Below are positions 25,098 through 33,382 of a DNA stretch of 64,000 bases, in pieces. The DNA lies in the NCBI RefSeq assembly GCF_029338295.1, contig NZ_CP119791.1, forward strand, positions 2,790,001-2,854,000, written 5' to 3'. The position numbers were made by a program, and so were the translations under genes. Below the pieces are notes generated by a model that saw only the letters and a list, made by a program, of their open reading frames with translations, made no database searches and had not been told where the DNA came from. The DNA is from Haladaptatus sp. QDMS2 (GTDB taxonomy: Archaea > Halobacteriota > Halobacteria > Halobacteriales > Halococcaceae). Within the stretch, counting starts at the first letter, position 1, and each line of letters opens with the position of its first letter.

Positions 25098-25817
25098 TCA
25101 GTTCGCCTGCGTCGCTTCCACGACCGCCCGCGCGAGCGACTTGAAATCGGCCTTCTCTGGAACCACGCCCACCTCGATGCCGAGTCCCTCGGCCGTCGAT
25201 TTCGTCGGTTCGCCGATGACGCCGACGACCGCCTCGTTGAGGCCCGCGAGCGCCTCGTCGCGAATCCCTCGCTCTTCTGCGGCGTCGAGGAAGTGCTGGA
25301 CCATCAGCGACGAGGTGAAAATCGCGCCAGTGAGGTCGCCTGTGGCGGCCGCCTCCGCCGACGCGCCAGCGCCCTCGGGACGAACGAGTTCGTAGAGAAC
25401 CGTCTCGTGAACGTACGCCCCCGCTTCTTCGAGGCCGTCGGTCAGCACGGGGCTGCCGTGGTCGCTCCGGGCGACTTCGACGCGCGCGCCGTCTACGTCG
25501 TCGGCCAACGCTTCGACCAGTCCGGCCGAGGAGTATTCCTCGGGAATTCGGTGGACCGGGTACTCGAAATCACGGAGTCGGTTGGCGGTTCCCTCACCCA
25601 CGGCGCAGATGGTTCCCTGTGCGTTCCACCCAGCCTCGGCGGCCAGTTCGACGCCGGTCTTGCTCGTCAGAACTGTGAAGTCGCCATCTTCCCGCGGTGC
25701 GTTCCCGGTCGGGCGAACTTCGAGCATGGCGTCGCCGATGGCCTCTGCACCGAGTGATTCGATGAACGCAACGGCTTCTGCGAGTCGGCCGTCGTCCGGG
25801 CGGAAGACGGCAATCAT
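25098..25817 (-). CDS. hemD: Uroporphyrinogen-III synthase
   Basis: Closes and inverts ring D of hydroxymethylbilane to give uroporphyrinogen III. The 239-residue protein has the two-lobed HemD pattern: FTVLTSKTGVELAAEAG near residue 55, the ICAVGEGTANRL strand-helix, and IFTSSLMVQHFLDAA plus VVGVIGEPTKSTAEGLG in the second lobe. The ATG overlaps the cobA stop (ATGA), and it is the last gene of hemC-cobA-hemD. HemD is poorly conserved, and operon position is a large part of the case. Confidence 0.9.
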   Translation of the reverse strand: MIAVFRPDDGRLAEAVAFIESLGAEAIGDAMLEVRPTGNAPREDGDFTVLTSKTGVELAAEAGWNAQGTICAVGEGTANRLRDFEYPVHRIPEEYSSAGLVEALADDVDGARVEVARSDHGSPVLTDGLEEAGAYVHETVLYELVRPEGAGASAEAAATGDLTGAIFTSSLMVQHFLDAAEERGIRDEALAGLNEAVVGVIGEPTKSTAEGLGIEVGVVPEKADFKSLARAVVEATQAN

Positions 25818-26557
25818 CGCAGGAACTCCTTGACTCGCTCGCGGGTCGCGGCCACTTCGCCGATGACGGTGATTGCGGGCGGTTCGATGCCTTCTACATC
25901 TCGCACTTCGACGATAGTGTCGAGCGTGCCCGTCGCCACGCGCATGTCGGGCCACGTCGCCCGCTCGATGAGCGCGACGGGCGTGTCAGGGGCCATCCCC
26001 GCATCCAGTAGCGCCTGCGTGTAGTTCGGCAACTTGCCGACGCCCATCACGACGACGATGGTCCCGCCGGTTTCGGCGAGCGCCTTCCAGTTGACCGCCG
26101 ACTCGTCTTTCGTGGGGTCCTCGTGACCCGTGACGAACGAGACGCTTGAGGCGTAATCGCGGTGGGTGACGGGGATGCCTGCGACGCCCGGCCCGCCGAT
26201 AGTCGAGGTCACGCCGGGGACGATTTCGAAGGGAATCTCGTTTTCGGCGAGGTGTTCCATCTCCTCGCCGCCGCGTCCGAAGACGAACGGGTCGCCGCCC
26301 TTCAGGCGGACGACGGTCTTACCCTCCCGGGCGAGTTCGACCAGTCGATTGTTCGTGTACTCTTGAGGGGTCCACTCGCCGCCGGCACGCTTGCCCACGT
26401 CCTCCCGGCGGTCCTCGGGAATCAGGTCGATGATTTCGGGGCCGGGAAGTTTGTCGTGAAGGACGACGTCGGCTTCGTTGAGCAGACGACGAGCTTTGAC
26501 GGTGAGCAGGTCTGGGTCGCCCGGGCCGCTCCCGACGAGGTAGACTTTCCCGACCAT
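25814..26557 (-). CDS. cobA: Uroporphyrinogen-III C-methyltransferase
   Basis: SAM-dependent methylation of uroporphyrinogen III at C2 and C7 to precorrin-2, the branch to siroheme, cobalamin and the archaeal heme route. The 247-residue protein has VYLVGSGPGDPDLLTVKA at the start, VVRLKGGDPFVFGRGGEE near residue 80, PGVTSTIGGPGVAGIPVTHR and a C-terminal IGEVA strand, all typical SUMT motifs. The start gives MVGKVYLVG; the ATG is one base after the hemC stop. No siroheme-type Rossmann domain is attached. Confidence 0.95.
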   Translation of the reverse strand: MVGKVYLVGSGPGDPDLLTVKARRLLNEADVVLHDKLPGPEIIDLIPEDRREDVGKRAGGEWTPQEYTNNRLVELAREGKTVVRLKGGDPFVFGRGGEEMEHLAENEIPFEIVPGVTSTIGGPGVAGIPVTHRDYASSVSFVTGHEDPTKDESAVNWKALAETGGTIVVVMGVGKLPNYTQALLDAGMAPDTPVALIERATWPDMRVATGTLDTIVEVRDVEGIEPPAITVIGEVAATRERVKEFLR

Positions 26558-26558
26558 C

Positions 26559-27662
26559 TCACTCCTCGTCCAGCGCCCGTTTTGCTTCCTCAACCAGTTC
26601 GCGCGCGCCGCGCTCTGCGAGTTCGTGGGCGAGATCGCGCGCTTCCGTCGGGTGGCGTTCGACCCTGAGGTCGCGGGTCACTGAAATCGTGTCCTCGCCG
26701 TCCTGGCTCAGGACGCGGACGGTCGTGTGGACGTGAGCTCCCTGGACGATGGCGTTCACGCCGATGGGGGCGATACACCCGCCGTTCAACTCGGCGAGAA
26801 TCGTCCGCTCGACGGTGGTCTCGACGCGGGTGCGCGGGTGGTCGAGTTTCTTGTGGAGGAAGTCGCCGAGTTCGCCGTCGATTGCGGTGACTGCGATGGC
26901 TCCCTGTCCCGGCGCGGGGACGAACTCGCTGGCCGGAAGTCGTTTCATCTCGACTTTCTCGTCGAGTCCCGAGCGGACGAGGCCCGCTTCGGCCATCACG
27001 AGTGCGTCGTACCGCGGGTCGGGGTCGTATTCGAGGACGCCCTTCTCGAACTCAGAGAGGTCGTTGAACCACTGTTCGAAGGTGCGCCGGTACTCGGGTT
27101 CGTAGTCGGGGTTGTCGGCGTTGCCTTTCCGGGCGTGTTCTGCTTCCATCCGGCGTTCGTGTTCGGGCTGGAGGGTCGTCGCGAACAGCTTCTGGATGCG
27201 CGTATCGACGTTCCCGCGGATGGGTTCGACCTGCAAATCGGGGCGGGCGGCGAGCAACTGCGCCTTCCGGCGCAGGCTCGACGTGCCGACGACGGCCCCG
27301 TGGGACAGGTCTTTGAGCTCGCTGCCGTCCTCGGTGACGAGCACGTCGCCTGGGTGGGTGCGCTGGGGGACGCCCGCGACGACGAGTTCGTCTGGCATCT
27401 CCGTCGGCATGTCCTTCATCGAGTGGACTGCGCCGTCCACCTCGCCGTCCAGTACCTTCTCGTCCAGACTGCGGACGAACGCGCCGGTCTTCCCGAGCTG
27501 GTGGATGAGCGCGTCTTCGAGTTGGTCGCCCGTGGTCTCCACCTCCACGAGTTCGACCGCGTGACGGCGGTCTTCGAGCGCCGCCTTGACGATGCTCGCC
27601 TGTCGCATCGCGAGGTCAGAGCCACGCGTCGCGAGGCGAATCGTCGTCTTCTCGGTAGTCAT
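26559..27662 (-). CDS. hemC: Hydroxymethylbilane synthase (porphobilinogen deaminase)
   Basis: Polymerises four porphobilinogen molecules into hydroxymethylbilane. The 367-residue protein starts TTIRLATRGSDLAMRQA, has the dipyrromethane-cofactor Cys in LNGGCIAPIGV (about residue 275), and VGTSSLRRKAQL. Compared with bacterial HemC (about 310 residues) it carries an extra charged segment of some 50 residues around 165-215 (including EHERRMEAEHARKG), which I believe is usual in haloarchaea. First gene of hemC-cobA-hemD. Confidence 0.95.
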   Translation of the reverse strand: MTTEKTTIRLATRGSDLAMRQASIVKAALEDRRHAVELVEVETTGDQLEDALIHQLGKTGAFVRSLDEKVLDGEVDGAVHSMKDMPTEMPDELVVAGVPQRTHPGDVLVTEDGSELKDLSHGAVVGTSSLRRKAQLLAARPDLQVEPIRGNVDTRIQKLFATTLQPEHERRMEAEHARKGNADNPDYEPEYRRTFEQWFNDLSEFEKGVLEYDPDPRYDALVMAEAGLVRSGLDEKVEMKRLPASEFVPAPGQGAIAVTAIDGELGDFLHKKLDHPRTRVETTVERTILAELNGGCIAPIGVNAIVQGAHVHTTVRVLSQDGEDTISVTRDLRVERHPTEARDLAHELAERGARELVEEAKRALDEE

Positions 27663-27707
27663 TGGTGGCTCTCTGCGTTCGACGTCCAAAAGCACATTCG
27701 TTCGTGG

Positions 27708-28133
27708 TCAGGGCACGCCCACGTACCGGCGGCGCTGGTAGAGGTAGTAGAGGGCGACGACCACGCCGAGGACGTTCACGAAAATCGACGCCACGCCGAG
27801 CAACCCGTACACCAGCGGGTCAGGTTGCCACTCCAGTCCAGCCGCAGTCACCGCCTGCGAGTCGAAATAGAGCGCGACCGGAAACACGAGCGTGACCATG
27901 AGCGCGGGCAGCGCGACGAACAGGCCGAGCACGAGCAGGAAGGCAAAGCCGACGCCCATGCCGACGCCGCCAACCCCCGGTCCCATGCCGACGCCGTTCA
28001 GACCGACGACGCCGACGAGCGCGAGCGGAAGGACGATGAACAGCGACACGAGCAGGGCGATGAGCGCGAACACCGGCACGGCCGCGACCCAGAGCCACCA
28101 GCGAGAATCAACCGACTGCGAGGTGGATGCCAT
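27708..28133 (-). CDS. Haloarchaeal membrane protein, unknown function
   Basis: A 141-residue hydrophobic protein with four likely membrane segments: about residues 13-43, 56-90 (long, possibly two passes) and 108-130, broken by a Gly/Met/Val-rich loop (GMGPGVGGVGMGVG). No motif tells function. It lies 45 bases upstream of hemC in the same direction and could share its transcript. Confidence 0.65.
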   Translation of the reverse strand: MASTSQSVDSRWWLWVAAVPVFALIALLVSLFIVLPLALVGVVGLNGVGMGPGVGGVGMGVGFAFLLVLGLFVALPALMVTLVFPVALYFDSQAVTAAGLEWQPDPLVYGLLGVASIFVNVLGVVVALYYLYQRRRYVGVP

Positions 28134-28155
28134 TGACCGATGGTTGCGTTCGCAC

Positions 28156-28317
28156 TCACAAGTACCCTGCGTAGGTCAGCAGAACGATGGCGGTGGCGGC
28201 GAAACAGATGAGACTGAAAATGAGCATGACGCTGAGTCGTACTAGCAGCCCGAGCGGGAACCCACCCTCTCGCTCGATAACTACTGGTTCTCCGTTGTTC
28301 ACTGGTTCACCCTCCAT
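28156..28317 (-). CDS. Small single-span membrane protein (53 residues)
   Basis: The frame starts MEGEPVNNGEPVVIERE and then has one hydrophobic segment (about residues 22-51, including MLIFSLICFAATAIVLL) ending AGYL. The polar acidic head followed by one helix is a common form of small haloarchaeal membrane protein. It sits 22 bases before the next membrane gene, in the same direction, between hemL and hemC. Codon use is consistent with coding; the function is unknown. Confidence 0.6.
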   Translation of the reverse strand: MEGEPVNNGEPVVIEREGGFPLGLLVRLSVMLIFSLICFAATAIVLLTYAGYL

Positions 28318-28402
28318 CCCAACCCCGTTCGTTTCAAAAATAGAACCAGTTCGCCCTAACCTTGTCCCCTGAGTATTCAGGCTCCCGCGCCGAATTCAGG
28401 GT

Positions 28403-29740
28403 TCAGAGCGCGTGTTTGTACGCTTCGAGCGTCTTCTCGATGTCCGCTTCGGTGTGGGCGTAGCTCACGAACTGCGATTCGAACTGATTCGCGGTGAGGA
28501 AGACGCCCTGCTCTTTCATCTTCGGCCAGAACAGGCGCTCCCAGCGGTCGGTTTCTGCGGCCTTCACGTCGCCGCCGTCTTTCGGGCAACTCCCGTAGCG
28601 CGGACAGTCGGGGTCCTGCGTACACCCGGCCTCGCAGTGACCCTCCCACGAGTCGGGCGCGTCGCGGGTGAAGATGACCTTGAACATGCTGTCTGTCCCG
28701 GCCACGGTGTAGCCGGGGGCCTGGTCACGAACGATGTCTGTGAGGCCTGCCCGGAGCTGCTCGCCGAGATCGTTTACGTGGTCGTACACCTTGTGCTCCG
28801 CCGCAAATTTGAGCGTCTCGAGGCCGGCGGCCATCGTCACGGGGTGGCCCGAGAACGTCCCGGCCTGGAAGACGTCGCCCGACGGGGTGAACTGCTCCAT
28901 GATTTCGACTTTCCCGCCGATGGCTCCGACGGGGAACCCGCCGCCGACGACCTTGCCGAACGTCGTGAGGTCCGGTTTGATGCCGTACTTGCCCTGGGCA
29001 CACTGGAGGCCGCCGACGCGGAAGCCGGTGATGACCTCGTCGAAAATCAACAGACTGTCGTGGTTTTCGGTTATCGAACGCAGTGCTTCGAGGTAGCCGT
29101 CGACGGGCGGGACGATGCCGTAGTTCCCGAGAATCGGTTCGGCGATGACCGCCGCGATGTCGTCGCCGTGTTCGTCGAATACCTCGCGCAGGGTTTCTTG
29201 GTCGTTGAAGGGGACCGGAATCGACTTCGCCGCGAACTCAGCGGGAATGCCCGGACTCGACGGGGCCGTCCCCGAGGGGTCGCCCTGCACGAGCGTCGAT
29301 TCCTGTGCCCCGTGGTAGCCACCTTGCATGACGACGATTTTGTCGCGCCCGGTGTAGCCGCGGGCCAGTCGCACCGCCGACACGGTGGCTTCGGTGCCGC
29401 TGTTGACGAACCGCACCATCTCGACGCTCGGGACGTGGCGGGTGATGAACTCCGCGTGCTCGACTTCCACCTCGGTCGGCGCGCCGTACATCGGCCCTTC
29501 GGAGACGGTGCGCTGGATGGCCGCCGTCACCTGTTCGGGCATGTCGTGGCCGAGTAACAACGGGCCGTAGCCGTTTACGTAGTCGATGTAGCGGTTCCCG
29601 TCCGCGTCGATGACGTGGCCGCCGTCACCGCGTTTGACGAAAAACGGGTACGGTCGGGTGGCTCTGACTGGCGAGTTTACGCCGCCGGGGAGGACTGACA
29701 GTGCCCGGTCGTAGAGTTCGCGCGAATTCGACTCGTTCAT
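28403..29740 (-). CDS. hemL: Glutamate-1-semialdehyde 2,1-aminomutase
   Basis: PLP enzyme converting glutamate-1-semialdehyde to 5-aminolevulinate in the C5 tetrapyrrole route. The 445-residue protein has [13 protein letters not shown] (PLP Asp), the Schiff-base Lys in [17 protein letters not shown], and [19 protein letters not shown] near residue 110. Near residue 370 there is an insertion with four Cys ([17 protein letters not shown]), absent from bacterial HemL and able in principle to bind a metal. It converges toward no gene and belongs functionally with hemC, hemD and hemB in this window; hemA is not present here. Confidence 0.95.
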   Translation of the reverse strand: MNESNSRELYDRALSVLPGGVNSPVRATRPYPFFVKRGDGGHVIDADGNRYIDYVNGYGPLLLGHDMPEQVTAAIQRTVSEGPMYGAPTEVEVEHAEFITRHVPSVEMVRFVNSGTEATVSAVRLARGYTGRDKIVVMQGGYHGAQESTLVQGDPSGTAPSSPGIPAEFAAKSIPVPFNDQETLREVFDEHGDDIAAVIAEPILGNYGIVPPVDGYLEALRSITENHDSLLIFDEVITGFRVGGLQCAQGKYGIKPDLTTFGKVVGGGFPVGAIGGKVEIMEQFTPSGDVFQAGTFSGHPVTMAAGLETLKFAAEHKVYDHVNDLGEQLRAGLTDIVRDQAPGYTVAGTDSMFKVIFTRDAPDSWEGHCEAGCTQDPDCPRYGSCPKDGGDVKAAETDRWERLFWPKMKEQGVFLTANQFESQFVSYAHTEADIEKTLEAYKHAL

Positions 29741-29845
29741 GCACGGGCGTTCTCACTCCGGGACGAAAGAACTGCCCCTCTCTCAGCGCCGTTTCTAGAA
29801 TCGAGCCAGAACGTGTAGAAAAGTGCGAGTCAAAGCTAGCCCAGT

Positions 29846-30313
29846 ATGTCGAACCAGCAATCCACTCGCCGAACCGTTCTGAAAACGACCGCGACGCTCG
29901 CCGTCGGCGCAGCCGGCGTCGGCGCGTTCACCGGGTCTGCGGCCGCCCACTTCCCCGACGACCTCTCCATCGACGTGAAACCGGGGAGCGACCAGAACAC
30001 CATCAATCCGAACAGCAACGGAATCACCAAGGTCGCCGTCCTCCAGACCGACGACTTCGACCCGACCAGCGCGGACGTTCGCTACCGGTTCGGCCCTCAC
30101 GACGTGTTCGCGGCTGGCGAGGGTGCAACACAGGTCTCCTCGAAGGTAAAAGACGTAAACGGCGACGGTCGCGACGACCTCGTTCTCTGTTTCCGGACCG
30201 ACGAGGCTGACTTCGCGGGCGACGAGGACGAAGCAGAAGTTCGCTGGGACCGCGACGACAGCCGCGAACACGGCCTCTCGGGGCGCGATGCGGTGCGATT
30301 CGTCGGGAACTGA
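29846..30313 (+). CDS. Tat-exported protein, unknown function
   Basis: A 155-residue precursor. The N-terminus STRRTVLKTTATLAVGAAG is a twin-arginine signal followed by an Ala-rich segment ending SAAAH, a likely signal-peptidase I site; there is no lipobox Cys. The mature part has IDVKPGSDQNTINPNSNG, found near the beginning of many secreted bacterial domains, and VKDVNGDGRDDL, a dockerin/EF-like calcium loop. It is very acidic. A secreted calcium-binding protein is a reasonable inference, function unknown. Divergent from hemL. Confidence 0.75.
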   Translation: MSNQQSTRRTVLKTTATLAVGAAGVGAFTGSAAAHFPDDLSIDVKPGSDQNTINPNSNGITKVAVLQTDDFDPTSADVRYRFGPHDVFAAGEGATQVSSKVKDVNGDGRDDLVLCFRTDEADFAGDEDEAEVRWDRDDSREHGLSGRDAVRFVGN

Positions 30314-30826
30314 TTACTCCGCAAGCAACGAGTCGACGAGTCTGACGAACCGGTCGACGAGCGAGTCCGGGAGCGACGGCGTGATTTTGCCGAGCAAACG
30401 CGCCGTCTCCTCTGGCCGACACAGCGCAAGGGTTACGCGCCCGCGCTCGTCGCGGCGCTTTTCGACGATTTCTGCCTCGACCAGGTTGTCGAGGTGCCAC
30501 TCCAGCGTGCTCCGGGCGATGGTGAGTGCGTCTGCCACCGCTCCCGGCCGTTCGGGGCCGTGTTCGAGCAGGTAGATGAGCACGTCACGCGCCGTCTCTC
30601 GCCGGAAGAGCGCGAGCGTCTTTCGCTCCCACGCGGTGAACGCTGGCGGATAGTAGTGGGTCTGGCCGAACAACGACTCTGCGACGATTCGCTCTTGGCG
30701 CTCCAGTTTCCGTGTGTGGTACTGCACCTGCCCCGGAGCCAGGTCGAGTTGACGGGTGAGTTCGTTAAAGTGGAGTCCGGCGTGAGCGTCGATGTGTGCG
30801 TAAATCCGCTCGCGTTGGTGGGTCAT
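30314..30826 (-). CDS. Tandem winged-helix transcription regulator
   Basis: A 170-residue protein with two winged-helix-turn-helix domains: residues 1-60 (HFNELTRQLDLAPGQVQYHTRKLE) in two parts and residues 75-140 (RPGAVADALTIARSTLEWHL). This pairing is common in haloarchaeal regulators. It is the downstream partner of a four-helix membrane protein; TGATG couples the two, so the membrane protein may sense a signal and this protein act on DNA. Targets are unknown. Confidence 0.8.
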   Translation of the reverse strand: MTHQRERIYAHIDAHAGLHFNELTRQLDLAPGQVQYHTRKLERQERIVAESLFGQTHYYPPAFTAWERKTLALFRRETARDVLIYLLEHGPERPGAVADALTIARSTLEWHLDNLVEAEIVEKRRDERGRVTLALCRPEETARLLGKITPSLPDSLVDRFVRLVDSLLAE

Positions 30827-31164
30827 CAGTCGAACTCAGCCTCCCTGGAAACCGACCGCGCGTAGTAGATGGCCCCGATGACGAGTGCGACGAGCGCGAC
30901 GTCGAGACCGTGTTCGAGCAGGTGGTGAACGTTCGCTTCGAGAGACCCCACTATCGAGAGGCCGGCGACTACGGACTGGGCCAGTAGTGCCCCGAGCGCA
31001 AGGACCACGAACAGGTATGGCCTCGACTGCCGACGCAAGAACGCAGCGATTGCGAGTCCGAGCAAGACCGCCGCACCCACCGACGCCACGGCGACAGCCA
31101 CGAGCAGCGGGATGTCTATTACTGGCGAGGATGCGTGCAGTACGTGCGAGGTCACCCAGTCCAT
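30826..31164 (-). CDS. Membrane protein paired with the regulator
   Basis: A 112-residue protein with three to four hydrophobic segments (about residues 17-43, 48-72 and 84-105) and several His (HVLHASS, VHHLLEHG). It looks like a haloarchaeal DUF family (DUF7471, from memory) that stands beside winged-helix regulators. Its stop and the start of the regulator share one base (TGATG), implying coupled translation. A sensory role is inferred from the pairing only. Confidence 0.7.
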   Translation of the reverse strand: MDWVTSHVLHASSPVIDIPLLVAVAVASVGAAVLLGLAIAAFLRRQSRPYLFVVLALGALLAQSVVAGLSIVGSLEANVHHLLEHGLDVALVALVIGAIYYARSVSREAEFD

Positions 31165-31496
31165 CTACCCCCTATTTCGGCGTTGAACACCTTGAGCACT
31201 GTCCTTTCGTGAGGTCTGCGGATCAGCATAAATCACACCGAGACAGATTTCGTATCTCAATATGTGGTTTATCAATGTTGGGCGGTTGTTTCGACCACCG
31301 CTGCGTATTCTGACGGTGCGGGTCCTGTTGGGCCAATTTCATACAGATGCAAGAGTTTCTTCAATGGTCACACTCGTAGAACCTTTCGTAACACTCATAA
31401 TTAATTTAGACGAGTCTAAAAATATGGTTCGGCATCAACCGTCAACTCAGGGAACCAGAATCGATTCCACGCACAGCCCCTCGAAACGGAGTGAAA
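31165..31496. other. Intergenic region before the DoxX gene
   Basis: This 332-base gap is less GC-rich than its neighbours. It contains the palindrome at 31405-31420, a TATA-like TAAAAATAT (31417-31425) and a GGAG (31488-31491) five bases before the DoxX ATG. An open frame across 31262-31507 has no recognisable sequence and overlaps the DoxX start, so I do not call it a gene. Confidence 0.55.
31405..31420. promoter_or_regulatory. Palindromic operator-like site over the DoxX promoter
   Basis: TTTAGAC and GTCTAAA are separated by two bases, and the right arm overlaps the TATA-like TAAAAATAT. A repressor bound here would block TBP. The form resembles sites of DtxR-type metal-dependent repressors, but that assignment is a guess. 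Confidence 0.55.
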
Positions 31497-32009
31497 ATGA
31501 CGTCTGAGAGCTCGACAGCGACTACACTGTCGCAATTCGATACGAACCGCCTCGCGACGCCAGCACTCGTGATTCTTCGAGTGACGCTCGGCTGGGTATT
31601 CTTCTATGCGGGCATCACAAAGGTCATCGACCCGACGTGGACGGCCGCCGGCTACCTGGAAAACGCCGTCCCCGCGGGCAATCCCTTCGCATTCATCTGG
31701 CCGACTCTCGCCGGACTACCCGCCGTTGATTTGCTCGTCCAGTGGGGCCTCACACTCACTGGTCTCTGTCTCATCCTCGGTGCGTTCGTTCGATGGAGTG
31801 CCCTGTGGGCCAGCGTGATGATGGCGACGTTCTGGGCGAGTAGCCTCCCGCTCTCCCACGGCATCGTCGTCGACGAACACATCGTGTACATCCTCTCGCT
31901 CGGGTGTCTGTCCGCCTTCGGTGCGGGTCGTATCGCAGGCCTCGATGGGAAACTTGAGCAATCAGCAGTGGTTTCCGAAAATCGGTGGCTCCGCTATCTT
32001 CTCGGCTAG
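31497..32009 (+). CDS. DoxX-family membrane protein
   Basis: A 170-residue membrane protein with four predicted helices (about residues 27-45, 72-88, 90-112 and 130-150) and the DoxX-like VILRVTLGWVFFYAGITKV. DoxX proteins are quinone-linked or terminal-oxidase-associated subunits in a few cases; most are uncharacterised. The ATG at 31497 is chosen because GGAG lies 5 bases before it; an in-frame GTG two codons earlier is possible. It converges with the first glycosyltransferase gene, ending at the adjacent base. Confidence 0.8.
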   Translation: MTSESSTATTLSQFDTNRLATPALVILRVTLGWVFFYAGITKVIDPTWTAAGYLENAVPAGNPFAFIWPTLAGLPAVDLLVQWGLTLTGLCLILGAFVRWSALWASVMMATFWASSLPLSHGIVVDEHIVYILSLGCLSAFGAGRIAGLDGKLEQSAVVSENRWLRYLLG

Positions 32010-33233
32010 TTACGACAACGATTCGTACGTTTTCTGGAGGGTCTCTGCGTCCGACTCCCAGTTGTATCGGTCTTCGACCGCGCTTCGGCCGTTTTCTCCT
32101 CGCTTGCGTGCTATCTCAGGGTCTGCGAGTTTGAGCAGTGCCTCCCCCATCTCGCTCGCATCGTCGGCCGTCGCCACGGCGCCAGCCTCGTTTTCGCCAA
32201 CCACTCGCGCGAGTGGTGGGACATCGGAGACGAGTACTGGCTTTTTGAGCGCCATGTACTGGAAGAGTTTGTGCGGGATGGTCGTGTTCGTGTGGGGCGT
32301 CGACGCGTGTGGTACCAGACACACGTCGCTCGCCGCCATGTACCGCGGGACGTCCTCGAAGTCGACCCAGCCGGTGAAGGTCATCGCGTCGGTCACGCCA
32401 TGGTCTTCACAGAAGACGTCGAACTTCCTGCCATATTCCTCGCTTCCGGGTGCGCCGACGATGAGCAGGCGCGCGTTCGGGAGCAGGTCGCGGACCGCAG
32501 CGAACCCGGCAACGACGGATTCGAGTCCGCGATGTGGGGCAAACTTTCCCACGTACGAGATGACGAACTCGTCTTCGAAACCAGAGACTGGTTCTGGGTC
32601 GGTGTCGAAGTGTGTCCGGTCGACAGTGTTGCCGACGATTGCCACCGATTCTGGCGCTGCTCCACAATCTTCTACGTAGTGGTCTCGCGCCTCTTCGCAT
32701 ACTGCGAGAACACGATTTGCTTGCTGGACGCAACTTCGCTCCAGTCGCTTCCACCGCCGCACTGGCAGAGCTGCGTACTTCGTGAGCAAGCCAACGTTCG
32801 TCACTACGTCTTCGAGGCTGTGCATCAGTCGCCACTGCCGAATCGCTTCGGGATAGTTTTCGTGGAGGTCCGCGACCACGGGAATGTCGAATTCGTCTCC
32901 CGCCGCAAGCCCCGTTCCCACGAGTGGCAGGTCGTGGACGTGAATCACGTCGATTTCTGACGCGTCGTTGACCGATTCGATGGCCGATTTCCAGAAGGGA
33001 TGGACGAACGTCGTGAGGTACGAGAGGGTCTGTCTCTGTCGCTTCAACGTCGGGTGGTCGTGCTCAGAAAACCGCCACACGTCGATGTCCGCTATCGTCT
33101 CCCTTCGCGGTCGGTCGCCGTCTACGGTGCAGACGAGCGTAACATCGTGTCCCGCAGACTGCAAGGCTCTCGCCTCTTTTTCGACGCGGATGTCCCGGGG
33201 AAACGCTTTCCGGAGCACCATGCAGACGTGCAT
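32010..33233 (-). CDS. Glycosyltransferase family 4 (first paralog)
   Basis: A 407-residue retaining GT-B enzyme transferring a sugar from a nucleotide donor, probably on the cytoplasmic membrane face. The N-terminal acceptor lobe begins MHVCMVLRKAFPRD with IDVIHVHDLPLVG and VVADLHENYPEAIR; the donor lobe starts FVISYVGKFAPHRGLES and carries CLVPHASTPHTNTTIPHKLF with the donor-binding E/K region replaced by this His/Thr-rich loop. The start is supported by TTATTATG 27 bases upstream. A close paralog lies at 39415-40650. The sugar is unknown. Confidence 0.9.
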   Translation of the reverse strand: MHVCMVLRKAFPRDIRVEKEARALQSAGHDVTLVCTVDGDRPRRETIADIDVWRFSEHDHPTLKRQRQTLSYLTTFVHPFWKSAIESVNDASEIDVIHVHDLPLVGTGLAAGDEFDIPVVADLHENYPEAIRQWRLMHSLEDVVTNVGLLTKYAALPVRRWKRLERSCVQQANRVLAVCEEARDHYVEDCGAAPESVAIVGNTVDRTHFDTDPEPVSGFEDEFVISYVGKFAPHRGLESVVAGFAAVRDLLPNARLLIVGAPGSEEYGRKFDVFCEDHGVTDAMTFTGWVDFEDVPRYMAASDVCLVPHASTPHTNTTIPHKLFQYMALKKPVLVSDVPPLARVVGENEAGAVATADDASEMGEALLKLADPEIARKRGENGRSAVEDRYNWESDAETLQKTYESLS

Positions 33234-33255
33234 TTTCTGTGTGCTATGGTGGTGA

Positions 33256-33263
33256 CATAATAA
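33256..33263 (-). promoter_or_regulatory. TATA box of the first GT4 gene
   Basis: TTATTATG on the minus strand is centred 27 bases before the ATG at 33233, fixing this start over longer in-frame extensions. Confidence 0.6.
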
Positions 33264-33382
33264 CTCTGTTGCCCGCTGTCGGATGCGGATTTTCTCCGTC
33301 GCGCGGACGAAAGAACAAAGGCCCCAGTCCGCTGAGATTGCGCCGATGACTGACCTGGGCACCCACACACTGGTGAGACCCG

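Noticed and set aside
31262-31507. 81-codon frame before the DoxX gene
   Set aside because: No recognisable sequence, overlaps the DoxX start and covers the operator-like palindrome and TATA element.
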